64,000 nucleotides of DNA from G039954875 sp047528275 (GCA_047528275.1 CP180023.1:1426001-1490000); one strand, 5' to 3'. Shown: positions 1 to 10,657, counted from the first letter of the stretch. Numbers and translations are program-made. The notes: a model not told the origin generated them from the sequence alone.

Positions 1-3000
1 CACTGTACCTACCGAGGATAAATATTTTGTCTATATTAATATAATATTATTTCAATGGCTGATTTAAAATGAATAACGCTTATTACTATTAAAGTTTTCT
101 ATATTCCTGTTCAATTTTTCATCAATCAAGCTTTATTTCTCTACTTCCATCAGGTTTTCGGCTGGCCAAATACCGCTGATCAAAAGAGTGTTTTTGGAAG
201 TGTATTTGAGAGGGATTTCGTATTCGTAATAGTTAAATACGTCATTGCTTATTCAAATGAATATTCGGTCATTGAGATTAACCTGATTGCTGCTAGAGTC
301 ATAGAGGTTTTCAGCATGCGCATATAGGCAAATCTTTTTGTACATCCGAAGTCTCCATTGGGATAGTCGCAAAATACAGCCCAGTCCTTTTTGACATTGA
401 TGGAATTTGCCCCACATAGATTGCGTATGGTCAGTGACATCGAGGACTCGTTTTGCAAATCTGAGATAGCAGTGTTTAGAAATTCTTCGCGCATGACGCC
501 AGCTGGAAAGACATAGGGTGGATTGCCTTTGGCGTTTTGTTCGATATCGACCAAGCATATAGCCAAGAAAGTGCCTCACTATCAATACGATTTTTGTCGA
601 TCTCTCCACTCTCATCATCTGGATATACGTAGTAAAGTCCATCCAGGCAGTACTCATGAGATTCATCGCTGCAAAGCGAAGCGTAATCGTCTCGGAAAAC
701 CCTTCATCAGAAGGCGGAAATGATTTATCGATTTCAAGTTTTAAATTTCACCAAAAGCCTTCCATCGCTCCAAAGAGATGCTTATCTGATACAAAGTAGT
801 ACGGATCGAACTGCCATTGGGCAAGTTGCTCACCAAGACTATTTTCTTATCTACCACATAATTGTCTTCCAATACCTACTCGAAGTCTGCTTTAGAGATA
901 TTGAGTTTGTATTAGTAATAGCGCTCAAGCCAAATCATATTATAATATTGATCAATATCTTCTACATCCAATGTGCCTATAGCTCCCTCAAGGGTATTTT
1001 CGGTCGAATTTCCTTGGGTATTTCTGTAGTATTAATGTAGATTGACCAGTGAATCTCCTTATTCAATTGGGTCCCAACGATTTTCGAAATATTAGACATA
1101 ATTGTCTACGACTGAATCTAACGTACCTATCACTAGATTAACGCTGTTGAAAAAGGTTTAATAGTTCTATATTTTTCCCGCATCAAATAGACCATAAAAG
1201 CCTAGATCTTGCTGAGTTATTTCTTGTCCTTATGTCTCAAAGGTGTACAATAAAGGATCTTTTTGAGACGTATTACCCCAGAGTGTTTTGACTGTTTTTT
1301 CTTGCCTACCCGCGTAGGGTAGACCGTTTTCATACTGAAAAGAACCGTCTTTAAGGATGTTTTCTGAGATATTAGCTAGATGAAAGATCAATTTTCCATC
1401 ACTGCCTGTATTATCGGAAAAAGGGTCTATCAACCAAAACTCAAGATATTGAATATTAGCCTGATTGAAATCGTTCATATTCAAAGCTCTCATGATGCCA
1501 ACCCAATGGCTTTGTGGTACCTTTATGCCCGGATTGAAGTTGTATAGCCCCCCATCCTGAGGATAAAAAGTCAGGTCAAAGATATTGATGTAACTGATGT
1601 TGTCGGCTGTCAACTCTCTACCGATATAAATCTCTCTACGCTCTACGCGCCAGGTGAGATTTTTGCTGATCTCGTCTCTGGATACATTCGATAGGGGTTG
1701 TCTGTAAAATAAATGGAAAACATTGTAAATTAGGAGAGCAAATCTATTTTGTAGCCGTAACTGAGTTCTTTATCACTATCTATGTTGAGGAATTTAGGGT
1801 TGTTAGTGCCAAGAATACTGGCAAAAGAACAGGTTTCGGGCCAGGATCTTAAAGAGATCCTCTTTTGATCGCGGTCGAAGTTATCAATATCAGATCTACC
1901 CACAGATACCGGGGGCTGTGCCAGCTTTGAAATAAGCACCCTCTAACCTGGCCTTGATTCGGGATAGGGCCGTTGTGTCTCGATGAAGGGAAGCTTATCG
2001 ATATCCAACGGGTCAGAAATGGAAGAGTCCCACCGTAAGTACTATTGAGTCTAAAGATGGTATTATCTACTGACTCACTTCTGTAAGGAACTTTTTGATT
2101 ATTAGGATTTTCGAAATAATTTAGAATGGTAATCCCAATTTTGAGATTTTTGAAAAAAAAACAATGGTTTACATTGAGCCCCATGAAAGTGCGTTGTTGG
2201 TTGAATGTAGTGGTTTGATCTTCATAGACTAACTGATGATTTTTATCTTTCATAATCGGGTTGATGATCTGTACGTCATCGATTTAATAATTGATCGTAT
2301 AGTCGACACTTTCTAGCAATTGTGTACCTTTTCCATACTCACCTTGGTTGAGCATTGAGCAATAGACCCTAAATAAACCCTCCTAATGTATCACCCTTAT
2401 ATTATGTGGGGATTTTTGTTGGATTCTTGGGAAGCATCTACTTTTTGGAAAAAAAATACAATTCTTCGAAGATATACCTTGCAGTGTCTTAAGGATCCTG
2501 TTTAAATGATTTTTTCATCGTTTTAACAAATGGTTATACCTGATTTAAAGTGATTTGGACCTGAGAATAATTTACCGTATAGCCTTCTTGAAATTCAAAG
2601 ATGCCATCTCCTTCGGATTGGATGGCAGCAGAAGGATTTTTTTTGTACATAGTTATTTTGATTGAGTCAATCTAGGTTGAGGAACTAAAGCAAAGGCAAC
2701 TTCTTCCCATTCTTGATCAGATGAGTCACACTGCCTTATTCAGGCTCATTGTAATAAACGTTGATCATAAAGATTTTATAGGTGAACAAACTAGCGATTC
2801 AATAGATGTTTTTCATCATCAATTTCCACATCGGAAAGGTAATATTGGTACTTCTATCAGGTTTGAGTAATCTGATTATCAGAGGAGAAGGAACCTAATT
2901 ATCAGTACTAAACTCCCAAACAGTATAGGCATGACCTGTGGTATTATTTTGATAATGAAAGGACAAGGAGAACATTTGTCGATCTTCTAAACGCCTCTTG

Positions 3001-4330
3001 AGAGAGAGAATCCAGTCGAACGTTAATCGAATATTCATTAGAGGAGAGCGGACGGGCGTCTTCTTAATCAGAAAATATTCGTAATCTCAGTAAATCTGTC
3101 TATTGATCCTCTGTCCTTGTAAAACGTTTTGTGCTTGGTTGATATCACTGATTCCAGGAAACTTTTTCAACTGTTCATAGATTCCATTGGTTTCATCGAC
3201 TGGTGGATCATTTCCAACACCCTCACCCAGATCTCTGATAGTGATAATCGATCGGTATTTTCAGGTCTCGTGTACCAATTCCCAATACCCAACTTTACGA
3301 TCTGATCGATCGTAAAGTTGGAATTGATGATAGAGTACTGGTCCAGGCTTTATCGTAATCATTGCAAAAATAGTGTCCAAAAAATAATACTAGTTATATT
3401 TATAATCATTGGATTATTTTTAAAATAATTTCAATACACCGTCTGCATTTCCTGGGATGACTTTGGTTTAGAACTGTTGTTAGGAGAAGATTGTAGTGAT
3501 ATAGGTCTTCCCAAATTGGAACTCACCTCTCACACTGAAGAGAGACTTAGAGGTATACTTACATTACCGAGTTCGATTTTTTGACGATGTTCATCCTCCT
3601 GACCTTTGAAGCCGAGATTCATCCTGTTTTCGAAAGCAAAGCCCGCTTGTGTATTGTAATTCATCTTCAGATCGACATTCTTACCTACGCAGCCTAAGAT
3701 GGGGATTTACATTTTCTGGTTGATATCTATGGAAAGAGAAGATCTGTTTCGCGGTGGAAAACGTGGGTCTTCTCTCCGCTGATAGAGTAAACCAAAGTCT
3801 AATCCGATACGTCTCCTTTAGGTATCTGTTCAATAGTATTGCTACCAAAAATGGTTTCGAAAAATTTAGATTTTATCTTGATGTTAGGCAACAGCCGTCG
3901 CTTTTGCTCAAGAGTGACTTTTTTATCCTTTCTATCTAATTTCCATGCTTGTACAAACATCGTCTAAGGTACGGGGTTTAGATTTGTAATATTAGAAGAT
4001 ACATTATTGAAGGATATAATCGGCGTATTACTGCTTAGTCATATATTGGGCGGACATCAATCAAAAAATCGCCAACATTTTGCTCGACAAGATATAGGCC
4101 TTTTTGAACATCGTAATAAATATTAGTCTTGGTCGAGCTATTCAGGTACCCCACCTTATTTGGTTGGTGAAGAGGTATTTCAATGAAGATTGAAGACTAT
4201 CTTTTTCTTGATCCGATGCAAGGGTTCTCAGAAGTACAAATAAAAGAGAAGCAATTTGAGGTATCTATGCTACAAGGGAACAGGGTTTTATAACCTCATC
4301 AATGCTTTATTGATAAGTTTTTCAATGGGG
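1..4330 (-). pseudogene. sprA: sprA remnant (type IX secretion translocon), partial at left edge
   Basis: Wreck of SprA, the very large outer-membrane translocon of the type IX secretion system that also serves gliding in Bacteroidota. On the minus strand, SprA-like segments occur in the correct N-to-C order but in changing frames with many stops: KTNIYYDVQKG (about 4132-4098), GEFQFGKTYITTIFS (about 3540-3490), NHCFFFKNLKIGITILNYF (inside 2253-1849), LSYGYKIDLL (near 1740), INIFDLTFYPQDGGLYNF and WVGIMRAL (1727-1230), NPPYVFPAGVMRE (566-249) and NYYEYEIPLKYTSK (about 230-190). SprA is normally around 2,400 residues, so the C-terminal part should lie beyond position 1. Position directly downstream of the ruvA remnant fits a gene order I know from this phylum. 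The exact 5' end cannot be fixed. The identity is secure; no product can be made. Confidence 0.9.
3289..3321. repeat. perfect 14-bp inverted repeat inside the sprA remnant
   Basis: The arms 3289-3302 (CCAACTTTACGATC) and 3308-3321 are exact reverse complements separated by five bases. No T-run follows on either strand, so it does not look like an intrinsic terminator. It lies inside dead coding sequence and may be chance or a small mobile repeat. Confidence 0.6.
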
Positions 4331-4471
4331 AGTCTAGGTTGTTAAACCAATAAATTGTTCAAAAAATTTTCATTCTGCTTTGGAGAAAATATGAGTACAT
4401 CCACGGCGTTCAAGGCTTCCTTTTTTTTCGTATTCTCCTTGTGTCACTACGTTTTAACATTCAAAGACTTT

Positions 4472-4880
4472 CTATAGGATTTTGTCCTTGAGTTCGATGA
4501 GGATCCATTGGAGCGGTCTTGGTATATCTACATCTTTCAGGTATTTGAGGGATTCAGATTGGTTTTCAAGTACTCCTTGGCCTACCCCTCCTAGACCGAT
4601 GGAAGATAAAATGAGTATAGCAGCCACAAGCCCTACATCACTAAAAGTAATCAGATGGCGAAACATGTCGCACTCGTCCGTATTAGAAAGATCATACAAT
4701 ATCTGTTGTTCCTACTCTGATGAGTAGATGGGTATAGAAGTATACCTATTCTGTATTGGGTAGCTGGGAATAGATTGTTGAGGAATATCTTGACAAGATA
4801 ACCCAATCCATAGATATTTACGATCACATAGGAGGGATTTTTCTCTAATGTTTTACCTTTCACATGTGTGATGATTCGAG
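4472..4880 (-). pseudogene. ruvA: ruvA remnant (Holliday junction helicase subunit A)
   Basis: RuvA binds Holliday junctions and loads the RuvB motor for branch migration. The first part, from about 4875 to 4690, reads KGKTLEKNPSYVIV then GLGYLVKI, the OB-fold domain of RuvA. It shifts frame near 4700 and resumes as LSNTDECDMFRHLITFSDVG (normally YGFSNTDERDMFRHLISVSGVG in relatives). It ends near 4480 with WILIELKDKIL, matching the helix-hairpin-helix end that usually reads ...VDLKDKI. The usual start region (MI-THxKGK) reads RIITHVKGK with no ATG at the expected place, and the middle HhH block is corrupted. It sits immediately upstream of the sprA remnant on the same strand. At least one frameshift and a lost start make it non-functional. 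C-terminal domain III is not recognisable. Confidence 0.85.
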
Positions 4881-4969
4881 TAGTGGATTAAAAACCCAAG
4901 ATGCGGTTTTAATAAATTTTTTACAGAGAGTATTTATTATTATTTAAATAGAACTTATTATAAATAAGA

Positions 4970-6280
4970 CTATTTCTTTCTAAAGTAAACATTGATAGGG
5001 ACTCCCTTAAAATCGAAATGATGACGCAGTTGATTTTCGATGAATCTCTTGTAAGGGACTTTGACGTATTGGGGTAGATTGGTGAAAAAGGCGAATTGTG
5101 GGGTGTAGGTAGGCAATTGCGTGCAATATTTCACTTTGATGTATTTTCCTTTCACCACAGGAGGTGGACTGGTTTGGATAATGGGAAGCATGAGTTCGTT
5201 GAGTACACTAGTCTTCAATTTTCTCCTACGATTTTCTACTACTCGTATGGCTATTTCCATCATCTTTAATAAGCCTTTCTTGGACTGGGCAGAGGTAAAG
5301 AGGATAGGTACATCCTCAAAAGGGCCGATCTTTTGTTTGATGAAAGCTTCGTATCGTTGGGCTGTATAGGTCTCTTTTTCCACCAAGTCCCATTTGTTGA
5401 CGAGGATCAACAGGCCTTTGTTGTTTTTCTCAACCAGTCGGAAAATATTCATATCTTGAGACTCAAATCCACGTGTAGCATCGATCATCAACAGGCAGAC
5501 ATCGGCATGCTCAATGGCTCTCACAGCCCGCATGACGGCATAAAACTCAAGATCTTCTTCCACTTTTGACTTTTTACGTATACCAGCCGTATCGATCAAG
5601 ATACATTCAAATCCGAATTGCCGGTAGTACACGTCCATAGTATCCCGGGTAGTGCCGGCAATGTTGGTGACGATGTGGCGGTTTTTGCCTAAAAGGGTAT
5701 TGATCAGGGTAGATTTGCCCACATTGGGGCGACCTACGACGGCCAATCGGGCTAAGTCTTCCACTGTGTGATCTTGGGCGGGGGCTTTAGGAAAGGCCGC
5801 GACGATCTGGTCTAAGAGTTCTCCTGTTCCGCTACCATTTGCTGCTGACACGCAGTGATAAGTGCTTAAACCCAATTGAAAAAATTCTACTGCATGGTGT
5901 ACGTATTTATTATTATCTACTTTGTTGACCATCAGAAATATTTCCTTTTTAGATACGCGCAATATCTGGGCAATCTCTCGATCTATATCGGTCACACCGG
6001 AGACCACATCTACGACAAAGATGATCACATCAGCCTCTTCCATAGCGAATATGGCCTGCTTACGGATCTCGGTCTCAAATACATCATCTGTCCCTGTGAT
6101 ATACCCCCCCGTATCGATGACAGAAAACGTCACGCCATTCCAATCAGAAGTGCCGTAATGCCGATCTCGAGTCACACCGCTCACTGCATCGACGATGGCT
6201 TCACGACGTCCCAGCAGACGGTTAAAAAAAGTAGATTTACCCACATTGGGTCGGCCGATTATAGCTACAATATGGCCCAT
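4970..6280 (-). CDS. der: ribosome-associated GTPase Der (EngA)
   Basis: Intact 436-residue tandem GTPase needed for late assembly of the 50S ribosomal subunit. Two G domains are visible: the first has P-loop GRPNVGKSTFFN (residues about 8-19), a DTGG switch II and NKVD; the second has GRPNVGKSTLIN (about 184-195), DTAGI and NKWD. A C-terminal KH-like domain follows (residues about 350-436), ending in YFRKK. Length is normal for the family. ATG at 6280 directly precedes GHIVAIIGRPN, the canonical N-terminus, and a TAnnTTTG box lies 16 nt upstream. The gene stands alone between the dead ruvA and a dead secreted-protein gene. It is an essential core gene and shows no damage. Confidence 0.97.
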   Translation of the reverse strand: MGHIVAIIGRPNVGKSTFFNRLLGRREAIVDAVSGVTRDRHYGTSDWNGVTFSVIDTGGYITGTDDVFETEIRKQAIFAMEEADVIIFVVDVVSGVTDIDREIAQILRVSKKEIFLMVNKVDNNKYVHHAVEFFQLGLSTYHCVSAANGSGTGELLDQIVAAFPKAPAQDHTVEDLARLAVVGRPNVGKSTLINTLLGKNRHIVTNIAGTTRDTMDVYYRQFGFECILIDTAGIRKKSKVEEDLEFYAVMRAVRAIEHADVCLLMIDATRGFESQDMNIFRLVEKNNKGLLILVNKWDLVEKETYTAQRYEAFIKQKIGPFEDVPILFTSAQSKKGLLKMMEIAIRVVENRRRKLKTSVLNELMLPIIQTSPPPVVKGKYIKVKYCTQLPTYTPQFAFFTNLPQYVKVPYKRFIENQLRHHFDFKGVPINVYFRKK

Positions 6281-6296
6281 AGTGTGAATTTTTATG

Positions 6297-6304
6297 CAAA
6301 GGTA
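6297..6304 (-). promoter_or_regulatory. -7 promoter box of der (TACCTTTG)
   Basis: Reads TACCTTTG on the minus strand, an exact match to the Bacteroidota -7 consensus TAnnTTTG, with 16 nt between box and der start codon. This implies a leader of roughly ten bases. No clear -33 TTG element is visible. Confidence 0.6.
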
Positions 6305-6354
6305 TGAAAGTTTATAAGGAGTCCATTTTTCTCCAGGTAGATCAAGCTATCTAA

Positions 6355-6384
6355 AAATCCCCTCCACATTCATGTGGAGGGGAT
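6355..6384 (-). terminator. intrinsic terminator after the decayed gene upstream of der
   Basis: Perfect 13-bp inverted repeat with arms 6357-6369 and 6372-6384. On the minus strand the hairpin is followed directly by TTTTT. It therefore terminates minus-strand transcription arriving from the 6.4-7.9 kb pseudogene, before the der promoter. The terminator has stayed perfect although the gene it served is ruined. Confidence 0.85.
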
Positions 6385-6424
6385 CAAATACAACCATTAA
6401 CCTAAAATCATTATTGTTTCAATC

Positions 6425-7891
6425 ATTATATATAACAGAACTTAGTTTGCGGTTTAAAAAATCTATCCCCAAACCAAGGTCTACCATTCTCAACAATTGC
6501 TGAATACGTAATTTTTATTTTCTTCTCCAAACCAACCAAAGAAATTGTTAGAAAAATCTACCTTAAATTCAGGAGATAATTGTCAATTATTATGCCAACC
6601 TCCATGAGAATTGAAATGGGGGAATTGTAAGTAAGAAAAGTATTCTTAAAGACCAAAGGAACCCTCTCACAGGATTACCGTTAAAGGGTACCTGTCCCAT
6701 TGCTGTTTAAAGCAAATGTGGTATCCTTCTAATTTGCCCTCTAATGCGACAAGCATAGGCTCCTACATATACAAAACAGGTGCATCACTGAAAAGTCTAT
6801 TCACATAAGTAGGAGCTTCGGTGATCACATGATTATTTTTGGCCACTACATCGTCAAACATATTAAGGGATCTTTTGTTGTGTGATATGTATCTTGAATT
6901 TGTTAGATCCAACGGTCTCCATTATGGCTCTTGTGACCTTATAGTTCTCGTATGGTATGACTCCAGAGTAATGAGGAAGTTTTGGAGACGGTTCTAGATT
7001 GTCTATATTTTCCATTATGTTGCAGATTCTTTTAGGGTTCATATAGATTATAAAAGGTTTTATCAGAATAGCTCCATATCAAAGTATAACCACCTCCGGT
7101 CTTATCTCAATAAGTCTTGAACTTGATCCCTTTAACCTCAAGAGTGTATTCGCCGTCAGGAGTACTAGGATTTTTATCCAACATTTCTTTACAGCTTTTG
7201 TAAGCTAGGTACGGCTTAGAAGGGAAACGGGCTCATCATTATCATGACAGAGGGTCCAAGGATCAGCTTTAAAAGTTTCTAAAAATTTAATATCCATATC
7301 GTAGATGATAAGGGTTTTCATCTTTATGTTTTTCTATGATGGCATCATATGACTTGGTAGTGTGTCTCGTCCAAAGACTTCCTTTGTCGTCGGATCTGCT
7401 CTCTACGAGAGCTAACAGGTGAGGTTTTTCCGTTTCAACCAGTTTTCTTATGTACTTGAGATTCTCTACGGTCATCTGATCTTGTAAGGATAAAACGCTC
7501 ATAAGAGCTATACATAATTGTAATATTTATATTACCTTATATCCATTTATATTGAATAGGTGGTCTTGTTTTAAAGATTGATTGGTCACATTGCGTGGGT
7601 TTGAAGTCTTTTTCTTGCTATTACCGATGAGACGTATAACCATTGATAACATTGAAGAAAATTAAAAAATTTTCTCTATTTATCATAAATAGAGAGTCCT
7701 TCGATTGGATTCTTGATTTTTTCTATAGATAGTGGAGTTATGCGTAGTGTATTATTTTTTGATTCGAATTGTACTACGGAAAAGAGTTCTGTTTTTTCTG
7801 TACCAACAACCAGCTATTTTCATTCTTCTTCTTGCTAGGTTTTGATGAGTATAATCATGATGAATCCAACTAGTAGTGAAATTTTATTCAT
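6425..7891 (-). pseudogene. decayed secreted protein gene with a fibrinogen-like C-terminal domain
   Basis: Minus-strand wreck, possibly one gene. An ATG at 7891 opens a signal-peptide-like stretch (NKISLLVGFIMIILIKT). An open stretch 7502-7287 reads LKYIRKLVETEKPHLLAL. Then about 7199-7060 reads KSCKEMLDKNPSTPDGEY, KFKTY, stop, DKTGGGYTLIWSY. This matches the start of fibrinogen-like domains (S-C-x-(D/E)-x-x-x-x-x-P-x-x-x-(D/S)-G-x-Y ... Y-C-D-x-x-x-x-G-G-G-W-T). The cysteine that should follow KTY is a TGA stop at 7107-7109. Further pieces down to about 6440 (HFNSHGGWHN, FFGWFGEENKNYVFS) also resemble the domain's end. A perfect terminator follows at 6384-6355. Fibrinogen-like domains in this phylum are usually in secreted or surface proteins. 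Joining the N-terminal pieces to the domain is inference. Confidence 0.6.
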
Positions 7892-8379
7892 ATAATTTTA
7901 TGCTTTCAAGTTGGTTAAGTTCTATTTTTTTTTAGATAGTACTTTTTTTGGTTTTTTAAGTCCTCCTGGGTTGTTCTAATCAATCAAGGTATAATTATTA
8001 TCCTTTTCCCTTCATCAAGTGAAAATATTACAAGCAATACATATATTGATAAAATACAACGTAGTAATGGTTTTTTATTGAGGAAAATTTATAATAAAAT
8101 ATAATTTATGATGTAATAATATAAATTTTTTACAAATTTAGTGGCTTCATTGAAAAGTTTTTCAACTTTAACTCACTTAATAGTTATAAATGATTTGTAG
8201 AGATTGTTTCTTTACCTAGTTTAAAAAAAAGAAATGGTATTTATATTAATTAACTAAATTTATTATTTAAATATTAAAAATATGAATAAATATTTATCGA
8301 ATTAATAAGTTATGTGATATTTCAAAATAAATTAATAAATATTAAATTTTATGTTATTTGATCGGAGAGATAAGGTTAT
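7892..8379. other. AT-rich intergenic stretch, no gene seen
   Basis: About 490 bases with long A and T runs, especially 8080-8340, and no reading frame or recognisable protein fragment on either strand. It is probably terminal-stage decayed sequence. No DnaA boxes were seen. Confidence 0.6.
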
Positions 8380-8541
8380 TTATTGCTCTTCTCGCTCAAA
8401 TCGTATGATTTGATATAACCAAAAGAGTAAAAGGGTAAAAGAGATGAAGATAAAGAAAAAATTAGGGAAGTTGCCCAAGATAGGGAGCAGAGCAAAACTC
8501 CACTTAAAAAAGTTTTCCAGAGCAAAGATAATCGTTGTCAT
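8380..8541 (-). CDS. small membrane protein, DUF6341 type (53 aa)
   Basis: A short frame from ATG at 8541 to TAA at 8380-8382. It starts MTTIIFALENFFKW and has one strongly hydrophobic segment (about residues 25-44, FPNFFFIFISFTLLLFWLY) followed by a charged tail IIRFEREEQ. The layout of a short N-terminal helix, one membrane span and an acidic/basic tail matches the small conserved DUF6341 proteins of Bacteroidota. These are commonly encoded beside the DUF6427 membrane protein, which here starts divergently 46 bases away. Function is unknown. A -7 box TAATTTTG lies 28 nt upstream of the start. The frame is intact in an otherwise decaying area, which supports selection on it. Confidence 0.75.
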   Translation of the reverse strand: MTTIIFALENFFKWSFALLPILGNFPNFFFIFISFTLLLFWLYQIIRFEREEQ

Positions 8542-8569
8542 ATAAGCATGATTAAGTAACTTGCAGAGT

Positions 8570-8577
8570 CAAAATTA
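8570..8577 (-). promoter_or_regulatory. -7 promoter box of the DUF6341 gene (TAATTTTG)
   Basis: Exact TAnnTTTG match on the minus strand between the divergent genes, 28 nt upstream of the ATG at 8541. Confidence 0.5.
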
Positions 8578-8586
8578 ATGTAAAAA

Positions 8587-9486
8587 ATGATCTCTCGCCT
8601 GTTGGATCTGGAAAATGTATTTCTCCTTTTTATTTTTTATACCTTGATAGGTTGCTCTTGGTATTTTTTGTACCTTTCTTGGTACGAGGACAAGGGATTC
8701 ATCTTATCGGCTGGTTTACTGATTTTTACATTGGCATTTTTTGGTATATTGAGGAGGTTTTTATCTAAAGGTCAATACCCTGCTTTTTTTCTTTCATTTT
8801 GGATGTTGACATTTCATAAAAGCTTTATAAACTTATCTGTATCTATTGCCCTGATCTGGATCCTTTGTGCTTTCATCCTTTTTCCTATAGGAAAGGACCA
8901 ATCTACAGTGAAGACAAGACTTTTTTACAGCAGCTTTTCTGTTGGCCTGGCTAGCCTTTTTTTTCCACCGGCGTTGCTATACCTCATTTGGCTTGTACCA
9001 GCTTTGTTGTTCAAGAGAGAGAGTGAAGTGAAAAATTGGTTGATCTGTATCCTGGGTTTGCTTACCCCTATCTGGACATACTTGTTGGGTCTTTCTCTCT
9101 TGGATCGTTTGGATATGGGAGTTGTGGATCGCTACTTGTCTTTTCTCAATATTTCATCATTACCTTTAGATGTACAATTTTATCTATTTTTTGGGGTATC
9201 AGTCTTTTGCTTTGGTGGGCTGATAAAGGGTATTGTTCTTTCTAAAAGACAAAAAATAGCTTCAAAAAAAGCATTCAAACATTATCTCCTGACAGTCTTT
9301 CCAGGATTTTTGATCTTGTTGTTTTATTCTTCCGAATCGGGTCAATATGCCTTTTTGATGGTTCCACTATGTCTGATCTTATCAAATCTACTCACTTATA
9401 TGAAAAATCGGCCTCTTAAAGAGGTTATCAGTTGGGCCTTTATGACAATCAGTATCTTCTTTTTAGTATTGGAGTCATACCGATGA
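8587..9486 (+). CDS. multi-pass membrane protein, DUF6427 type
   Basis: Intact 299-residue, highly hydrophobic protein with roughly eight to ten membrane segments and only short loops. It starts MISRLLDLENVFLLF, and the LDLENxFxLF opening with many F/L-rich helices matches the DUF6427 family of Bacteroidota inner-membrane proteins of unknown function. Its usual small partner DUF6341 is encoded divergently next door. Its stop overlaps the start of the downstream beta-ketoacyl synthase remnant as ATGA (9483-9486), so the two were once translationally coupled. No enzymatic motif is visible. The family assignment is from overall pattern and context. Confidence 0.75.
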   Translation: MISRLLDLENVFLLFIFYTLIGCSWYFLYLSWYEDKGFILSAGLLIFTLAFFGILRRFLSKGQYPAFFLSFWMLTFHKSFINLSVSIALIWILCAFILFPIGKDQSTVKTRLFYSSFSVGLASLFFPPALLYLIWLVPALLFKRESEVKNWLICILGLLTPIWTYLLGLSLLDRLDMGVVDRYLSFLNISSLPLDVQFYLFFGVSVFCFGGLIKGIVLSKRQKIASKKAFKHYLLTVFPGFLILLFYSSESGQYAFLMVPLCLILSNLLTYMKNRPLKEVISWAFMTISIFFLVLESYR

Positions 9487-10657
9487 TTGATAATCAAATA
9501 AGGTGTTCTATCAGTGAGGTAAGCTCTTTATCTTCTTTGGGTAGGGATCCCATAGAGGTTTGTAAAAATTATCAATCCATTCGAAGTTTAATTCAAAAAA
9601 GCTTATCAAGACGAAAGCTGTATGAATCCGCCACACTTTCCCAAGAAAGTGAGAGGTGATTCACTCTACTCATCGATTCATACCCTCATTACAAGGTACT
9701 TGACAAAATTGTTTTGTTTGGGTATCCATGCTGCACATGTTACCATAACGCAAGCAGGGTGGTCACATTCGGAGAACATCGCTATCAATTTTAGTTCTTC
9801 AAGAGGAGCCACTCATCTATTTGGATCTTTTTTCGAGGATTTCATAGAATCCAACCACCATAAACTCTCACCCCTCAGCTTTCCGATCACTACAAGTGGA
9901 CAACCTCTCTTCTTGGATAGGACAATCATCTACAAGGATCTTGTACTACTTTTATTCATTCGATCACTTGTTCATTCAACTTACATGAAGTTTTGAACGC
10001 TATTTCTTGGCTAAGTACAAGATTATGAAAAAAAACTCATCTTGGTTGGATCCGAAGCCACAACCTACCCTTTTTACGATCGAACAGATGTAACCCTACG
10101 GATGTAGGATCAGAAGAAGGGCCCCTATTCTTGTCAATTGGACCATTTGGTCAAAAAATAAAATACTTTTTTATTTTGGGAAAGGGCACTGTAACCTTAT
10201 CCGTTGAAGAAGGGAGTAAAAAGTCACGCATGGGCTATCATTGAGGGTATCGGATAGGTCGCCAAACGGATCCAACATCACACACTTCTATTTCTACCGA
10301 TGAAAAAGCCTTACAAAAGAGTATATAAATAGATTTGGCTAATACACCCCTTACCGAGGTTGATACAGTCATCACTCATACGCCAGGAACGATCAAAGGA
10401 GATCTTTCAAAATATTGAGCTATTGAGACTTTATTTAAAGATCACCAGGTACTGATCATCAACAACAAATGGAAAACTGAGCATACCTTTAGTATATTTG
10501 ACGGATTTAGTTTAGAAATGGCTATATTCATCTTACGATAAGGGACTTTTTCAGGTTAAAGACCTTTCAAAAAGGCGATGAGAAAGGTTTTGTCAATGCG
10601 ATAGGATTCGGTGGGAATACTGTGAGTATCTTATTGTCAAGACCTCCTAAAAAATGA
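9483..10657 (+). pseudogene. beta-ketoacyl synthase remnant
   Basis: Remnant of a condensing enzyme of the FabB/FabF (thiolase-like) fold. In order: CSISEVSSLSSLGRDPIEV at the N-terminus, a frameshift near 9640, then GIHAAHVTITQAGW and FSSSRGATHLFGSFFEDF up to 9996. A long corrupted middle follows, then THTPGTIKGDLSKY and NNKWKTEHTF (around 10370-10490), and finally FVNAIGFGGNTVSILL with a stop at 10655-10657. These last blocks match the His-containing HAPGT and KxxxGHTFGASG motifs and the GFGGNN(A/T) end of ketosynthases. The active-site cysteine block cannot be read. The start overlaps DUF6427 by ATGA. It is followed by dead bioB, so a role in making the pimeloyl precursor of biotin is possible but is inference only. 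Confidence 0.8.

Noticed and set aside
523..1040. Plus-strand open frames in the first kilobase
   Set aside because: They are antisense to SprA-like sequence read on the minus strand and have no family resemblance.
5121..6307. Several plus-strand open frames across der
   Set aside because: All are antisense shadows of the intact Der frame.
8080..8340. AT-rich region as a possible replication origin
   Set aside because: No DnaA boxes (TTATCCACA-like) or dnaA/origin-type genes nearby; decayed intergenic DNA in this genome is AT-rich anyway.
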